This document shows positions 60,234-64,000 of a DNA stretch of 64,000 bases, one piece after another (within the stretch, counting starts at the first letter, position 1; every line of letters begins with the position of its first letter). The position numbers were made by a program, and so were the translations under genes. The notes under the pieces were generated by a model. That model was given only the letters and a program-made list of their open reading frames with translations, was not told the origin of the DNA and searched no databases. This DNA comes from CAVUWL01 sp963700105 (GTDB lineage Bacteria > Actinomycetota > Thermoleophilia > Solirubrobacterales > 70-9): assembly GCA_963700105.1 (NCBI GenBank), contig CAVOWL010000004.1:1364001-1428000 (forward strand), written 5' to 3'.

Positions 60234-61428
60234 CTTGTTTAAGCCTCCGTCGAGCTCGCTTGAATCGTCTCTTGGCATAACCCGCAGCACGACGCCAAAA
60301 TCCGGGAGGTGGATGCAGCCTCGCCTCCAGCTGGGCCACCTGGCCCCGGCACGCATTGAGCCCTGCGGCGTGTCGGGCATTTTCGTTCGCAAGTACTTGG
60401 TATTGCACGTGTAGCTCTCGAAGCTCGAGCGCAACGGCCGCGACTCGCGATTGAGCATCGTGATGCGTGCGCACGAGTCGTGCCATCTCTCTCAAAGGGC
60501 CACCCCGCGCCGGCCCCCTTGATCCGCTCTCTAGCAGTCCGACTATGGCGACCGCATGATCGTATGGTGAGTGATGAAGGACTGCCAGTTCGCGGTTGAC
60601 CTCGCCCATCCGTGGTCGGTACTCCTCCAGTGCTCGTCCGAATGCCTTAGGGTCGATAGGCGCCCCGGAGGAGCGGCCGCGGAAGCCATCGGCCTCGATC
60701 GCCGCGTAGGTGTCCTCGGTGACCCAGCCGTCACCGCCCGAGGGGCCGAATACCCACACCGCTCGCCCACATGCCATCCCCTCAATTGCCGAACGCCCCT
60801 GCGCGATCACGATATCGGCTTCGAGTATCGCAGGCCGAGGATCCAGCGCAATCTCGCCAGCAGCCCCGACCTGGCGCCACGCAACGTCCGACCGCTCGCA
60901 AACGTCTACCAGGGCATCCTTGCGCCGTCCATTGAGATAGTTGCCGAGCAAGAGCACCCGCACTACCTGCTCGCGGACGGGTCCGGCAGGATAGAAATGC
61001 GCGATCTCGATTGGTTGTCGCAGCCTTGTGACCGGCGGGGCGTCGGCGGTCGCCTCCAGACGTCGCTGGACTACTCCATTCATCGCGACCGCGAACGAAA
61101 CGACCGCCTCATGACTGGGCGGCAGGTGCAGGTCGAAGTCGCCGCCGTGGACGATGATCCCACGCACGGCGGCAGGGAAGCAATCCGCCATTATCAGCGC
61201 CGAAACCGCGTCGCTCGAGAGTACAGCGTCACAAGAGGGCGGCAGCTCGCTTTCGAGCTGGCTCACCCGCAGGCCGCGTGATCTCGCCAGATCCGCCACC
61301 AAGCCCCCATCAGGCGAGTAGATCGTTACGCCATGGCCGAGGCGCTCGAGGTGCGGGGCAAGTGTGAGTAGGTAGGTCTGCATCCCTCCTGGCTGATCGA
61401 AAGCCAGCGCCGCGAGCACGATCTCCAC
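60223..61428 (-). CDS. Glycosyltransferase, GT4-like, with coiled-coil and basic tail
   Basis: 401 aa; GTG start with GGGAGGAG seven bases upstream. The N-domain reads MEIVLAALAFDQPGGMQTYLLTL (quoted as FDQPGGMQTYLLTLAPHLERLG), as in GT4 enzymes. The donor domain has VLLLGNYLNGRRKDAL, IVIAQGRSAIEGMACGRAVWVFG with the conserved Glu. Residues about 330-375 are a coiled coil and the last 25 residues are Arg/Lys-rich (YAKRRFKRARRRLKQ), which may bind the inner face of the membrane. First gene of a three-gene operon with two Mur-type ligases, so it probably supplies a sugar to a peptide-bearing polymer or lipid. Confidence 0.85.
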   Translation of the reverse strand: MEIVLAALAFDQPGGMQTYLLTLAPHLERLGHGVTIYSPDGGLVADLARSRGLRVSQLESELPPSCDAVLSSDAVSALIMADCFPAAVRGIIVHGGDFDLHLPPSHEAVVSFAVAMNGVVQRRLEATADAPPVTRLRQPIEIAHFYPAGPVREQVVRVLLLGNYLNGRRKDALVDVCERSDVAWRQVGAAGEIALDPRPAILEADIVIAQGRSAIEGMACGRAVWVFGPSGGDGWVTEDTYAAIEADGFRGRSSGAPIDPKAFGRALEEYRPRMGEVNRELAVLHHSPYDHAVAIVGLLESGSRGPARGGPLREMARLVRTHHDAQSRVAAVALELRELHVQYQVLANENARHAAGLNACRGQVAQLEARLHPPPGFWRRAAGYAKRRFKRARRRLKQGEA

Positions 61429-61757
61429 CAGACTCCTCCCGTCAGGGCCTTCGATGCCCCGGTTCTAGTTCTCTGATCTCCGACCATTACAAACCCAACA
61501 TATCCATCGCGGATCGTCAATCGGCGCCACCTCGCTCGCCGAGGTGGCGGAACTCTGCATCACAACTCCGATCGCCAAACTACTCGCGGCACTCCCACCG
61601 GGCGATCCCTGCTTTCCTGCCTGAGGCGATCTCGCGTGCTTTGAATCGGTAGAGACCGAGCGAATCCCACTGGGTATGCGTACGTCTGAGTCGCCATCAA
61701 GCTGCAGGGCTATCCGACCTCGACTCCGTCCGGCCCAGGTACCCGCGTTCGGCCCAC
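61429..61757. other. Gene-free region upstream of the GT/Mur operon
   Basis: 329 bp between the GT start and the stop of the leftward secreted-protein gene. No credible ORF. It contains a perfect 10-bp inverted repeat with a 5-base loop (CGCCACCTCG/CGAGGTGGCG, 61525-61549) without T-tract, about 100 bp upstream of the GTG start; it could be an operator or a weak terminator. No strong sigma-70 promoter was recognised. Confidence 0.5.
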
Positions 61758-62765
61758 TTAGAAGGATTGCAGGCTTGACCTGAATCGCGGACCGGCTAGC
61801 CTCACCTTCGGACGCCCCGGCAGTGAGACGCTGAGGGATCCGGTCCAGCTAGCCGATCCGTCCGGGTTGCGCTGGAAGGTGCCGATGCCGCTGAATGGGG
61901 CTGGCGGGATGACGGTGGCGGAGCTGAGGGCGCTATCGAAGATGAAATCGCCAGCCGGGCCGCTCGCAGATGTTGAGCGCGCGATCAGGACCCCGCTTCG
62001 CTTTTCCAGCGTTGAGCCGTCGAACCTATAGTTACCGAGCCCCGGGGCGGGCGGTGAGGCTGTCTCTGGAGCGCTTATCGGGGGTTCGGCGGTTGCGCCG
62101 AAGCTTGCTGCCTTGGCTGGGCTTGCGGCCTGAAGCAGTGCGCCGGGGGCTTCATTCACTCCAGATCCCAGGCTTAGACACTGGTCTTCGCCGCGGCCTC
62201 CGATAACCGCCCAGGGTTCGCCGACACGGCCCTTGATGCGATTGGCGGAGACTTTTGTATAGCCGTGCTCGCCGCGGAATCTAATCGTGCCGATGAAGGT
62301 TCCCAGTCGAGCTTTGGCGACCGACGGGAAACCGTTGAGCCGACAGCTTGGCGGAACTGTCGTGTGCCGAACCCGACCCGAGAATCTGAAGCGAAGCGCA
62401 AGGACTCCCAGACGTCCAAAGGTGGCCTCCATTCTCGTCGGAGTGACGGTGCCCTCGGTCGTGTAGTTGGCGTTGGCAGTGCCGCGGGCAGCGGAGAGGC
62501 CCACGGTGCTCCTATCCCGCCGACCGCTGGCGCCGTAGACCGTGATCAGGTACCCGTTGGTGCCGTGCAGGGTGAATAGAGAGATTGGCACCGAAAGTCT
62601 CGTCCGGTCACTTGACGTCGTTGCGCTGGGATCTAGCGCTGAGGCACTGGAAGGGACGAGCAACGCAAATATCGAAAGGACGAGAATCCTGCCTCGCACT
62701 GTGCTGCTCGAGATCGCTGTCTTCGGCGCGCGACCGACGCGGTTTTGCGAACGCACGACTCGCAA
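61758..62765 (-). CDS. Secreted protein of unknown function
   Basis: 335 aa. Residues 1-45 contain a late signal peptide (ILVLSIFALLVPSSASA), with the real start perhaps a few codons downstream. The mature chain is beta-rich with two parts: residues 60-215 (ISLFTLHGTNGYLITVYGAS; FRGEHGYTKVSANRIKGRVG) and a C-terminal repeat-like unit from about 245 (LGNYRFDGSTLEKRSGVLI; GSASWTGSLSVSLPGRPKVRLAG), linked by a Pro/Ala-rich stretch. Two cysteines lie in the first part. No domain recognised. It is 330 bp upstream of the GT/Mur operon in the same direction. Confidence 0.7.
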   Translation of the reverse strand: MRVVRSQNRVGRAPKTAISSSTVRGRILVLSIFALLVPSSASALDPSATTSSDRTRLSVPISLFTLHGTNGYLITVYGASGRRDRSTVGLSAARGTANANYTTEGTVTPTRMEATFGRLGVLALRFRFSGRVRHTTVPPSCRLNGFPSVAKARLGTFIGTIRFRGEHGYTKVSANRIKGRVGEPWAVIGGRGEDQCLSLGSGVNEAPGALLQAASPAKAASFGATAEPPISAPETASPPAPGLGNYRFDGSTLEKRSGVLIARSTSASGPAGDFIFDSALSSATVIPPAPFSGIGTFQRNPDGSASWTGSLSVSLPGRPKVRLAGPRFRSSLQSF

Positions 62766-63267
62766 ATCTATCGGCCAATCTCAAAACTAGCCGAAGCTTA
62801 AAGGCGAGACGGCCGTGACTCCGATCTCGCGGTACCTCAGTCGCGGTATTTCAGCGACAGCGCCGCTGGGTACTCTGCCGGCCAACGCGGCCCGATTCCG
62901 CGCAAGTTCGCATTGAACCACGCCCATGAGGACTGCCTCTCTCTCGGCGATCCAAGGCGACCACATGGTCCGCCCAGCGACCCCCCCTCAGCCGAGGTCA
63001 GCGGGCGGAGTGCGATCATCCGGACATGAATCAGCCAACTCGTAACCTGATTTCAGTTGCACTCGCTGACGCGCCTCCTAAGATCGCTTCCGGCACTCGC
63101 CCCGGCGAGGCCCTTCGATCTGCCCTCGCTTCTCAGCTCTCTTGCTAACTTCGGACCTCCACCGAAATTGAGATGGGCCCGGTAATGCGCCCGCCACGCA
63201 ACTCAACTCTCGGGACCTGCAACGCAGGTGGCGAGGCTGAGAGGCGACAGGCCGATGCGAGGTTGAT
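62766..63267. other. Gene-free divergent promoter region
   Basis: About 500 bp between the leftward secreted-protein gene and the rightward L,D-transpeptidase. Only short, unsupported frames are present on both strands. No repeats, tRNA-like or strong terminator structures were noticed. Confidence 0.5.
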
Positions 63268-64000
63268 ATGAGGAAGGCCTGCAACGTTCTGACGGTCGCT
63301 CTGGTTGTTGCTGGGCTCGGGGCTCCCGGCGCTTCTGCCGCCAACCCGGAGATTGCTCCCGGAGTGACTCCCAGCGGAATGCGCGGCCTGAACTCGGCGA
63401 ATCGGATTATCGAGATCGCAACCGCAAGCATGCACACCACCTACGCCACGGCCCGGACATATGACCTTCAGGGTGGCCGCTGGCGGACGGTTCGCAAAGC
63501 AATGCCGGCCCGAGTTGGATACAACGGCCTCTCGCGTCCGGACCAAAGACACGACGGAGACGGCACAACTCCAATTGGCGACTACGGGTTCGTCTATGAC
63601 TTCGGCTCGCGCCCTAACCCCGGCGTCACCGGCTTTCGCTGGCGCCGTCTAGTCCCTGGTTCCTGCTGGGCTGAGACTCCCGCCAACTACAACCGTTGGG
63701 TCAATCGCACGCCCTGCACACCGCCTAATGATTACCTGTGGTCCTACCACGCGCTCGCCTACCGCTACGCCGCGGTGATCGACTTTAACTACCGCCATCC
63801 GGTCTACGGGCGGGGGTCGGGGATCTTCTTACACGAGCAGACAGGCGGACCCACTGCCGGCTGCGTTTCGCTGCGGCAGCACGACCTGCTCTCAGTGCTG
63901 CGCTGGATGCGACCGGGCACGCGGATTCTGATCGGCCCAAGCAGCTGGCTGCAGACGCTGAAATCAGCCAGCTCAGGCAACTATCCCAGGCCAAGGCCTC
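63268..64000 (+). CDS. L,D-transpeptidase (YkuD domain), 3' end outside window
   Basis: Translated by hand, since the frame runs past the right edge; about 244 residues are visible. ATG at 63268 with GAGG five bases upstream. Signal peptide of about 24 residues (VLTVALVVAGLGAPGASA). The YkuD catalytic region reads GIFLHEQTGGPTAGCVSLRQHDLL: the base histidine is separated by only about nine residues from the nucleophilic cysteine in TAGCV, the actinobacterial variant of the HGC motif (quoted as LHEQ...PTAGCVSL). It would cross-link peptidoglycan 3-3 or anchor proteins. It lies 3 kb from the Mur-type ligase operon. Confidence 0.85.
   Translation, partial: MRKACNVLTVALVVAGLGAPGASAANPEIAPGVTPSGMRGLNSANRIIEIATASMHTTYATARTYDLQGGRWRTVRKAMPARVGYNGLSRPDQRHDGDGTTPIGDYGFVYDFGSRPNPGVTGFRWRRLVPGSCWAETPANYNRWVNRTPCTPPNDYLWSYHALAYRYAAVIDFNYRHPVYGRGSGIFLHEQTGGPTAGCVSLRQHDLLSVLRWMRPGTRILIGPSSWLQTLKSASSGNYPRPRP

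Noticed and set aside
1..64000. CRISPR arrays, integron attC sites, prophage or conjugative modules
   Set aside because: No regularly spaced repeats, integrase next to a tRNA, or phage structural genes were seen. The only mobile DNA is the IS zone at 49-53 kb.

Overview
The window is GC-rich DNA (by eye about 60-65% G+C) with many GTG and TTG starts, short intergenic spaces, several TGATG/ATGA start-stop overlaps and probable leaderless mRNAs. The gene content is actinobacterial: a deazaflavin-type nitroreductase-like protein, an Rv2578c-type radical SAM protein, a small ATP-dependent DNA ligase, several MerR and MFS genes, and many small lineage-specific lipoproteins and secreted proteins. 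I infer an actinobacterium, most likely class Thermoleophilia (Solirubrobacterales-like). No 16S gene is present, so this rests on gene content only.

Layout. 1-2.9 kb: phosphate uptake, with pstC-pstA leftward and pstS rightward from a shared region carrying PHO-box-like repeats. 3-10 kb: a MerR-type regulator, then the leftward housekeeping block dnaX-ybaB-recR followed by a degenerate GGDEF protein, a membrane glycosyltransferase-like protein, acetolactate decarboxylase and the SRP RNA gene. 10-22 kb: antiporter, MFS carrier, saccharopine-dehydrogenase-like reductase, glutamate decarboxylase/epoxide hydrolase/GNAT run, a decayed DUF2332 gene, arfB, pterin dehydratase, GST and a zinc alcohol dehydrogenase. 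22-24 kb: a frameshifted membrane HD-GYP gene preceded by a candidate leader RNA with a 6-codon ORF and an intrinsic terminator. 24-32 kb: an MFS gene translationally coupled to an oligopeptide ABC operon (SBP, two permeases, two ATPases) that ends in a coupled DNA ligase; an SPL-like radical SAM gene converges on it. 33-37 kb: a drug-efflux unit (DHA2 MFS, MerR regulator, ABC ATPase, ABC-2 permease). 37-49 kb: two-domain dCTP deaminase, MerR/SDR pair, methyltransferase, tRNA-Tyr, primary-type sigma factor, folE2, pgsA, MMPL transporter, ferritin-like lipoprotein, family-5 uracil-DNA glycosylase and tRNA-Thr.

49-54 kb is an insertion-sequence dump just downstream of tRNA-Thr: an intact single-ORF IS66 element with an 8-bp palindromic target duplication, an internally deleted IS66 relative, an IS481-family element, a second IS66 fragment, and a secreted-protein gene broken by one in-frame TAA. 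54-57 kb carries a secreted FecR-like protein coupled to a CHASE2-adenylate/guanylate cyclase. 57-64 kb looks like a cell-envelope module: a GT4-type glycosyltransferase, a MurF-like and a MurD/MurE-hybrid ligase in one leftward operon, a convergent GNAT, a secreted protein of unknown function and the start of an L,D-transpeptidase gene that runs off the right edge.

The strongest leads are the non-canonical Mur-ligase/glycosyltransferase operon, the FecR-like/CHASE2-cyclase pair whose cyclase seems to lack the usual adenine-selecting lysine, and the leader RNA upstream of the broken HD-GYP gene.
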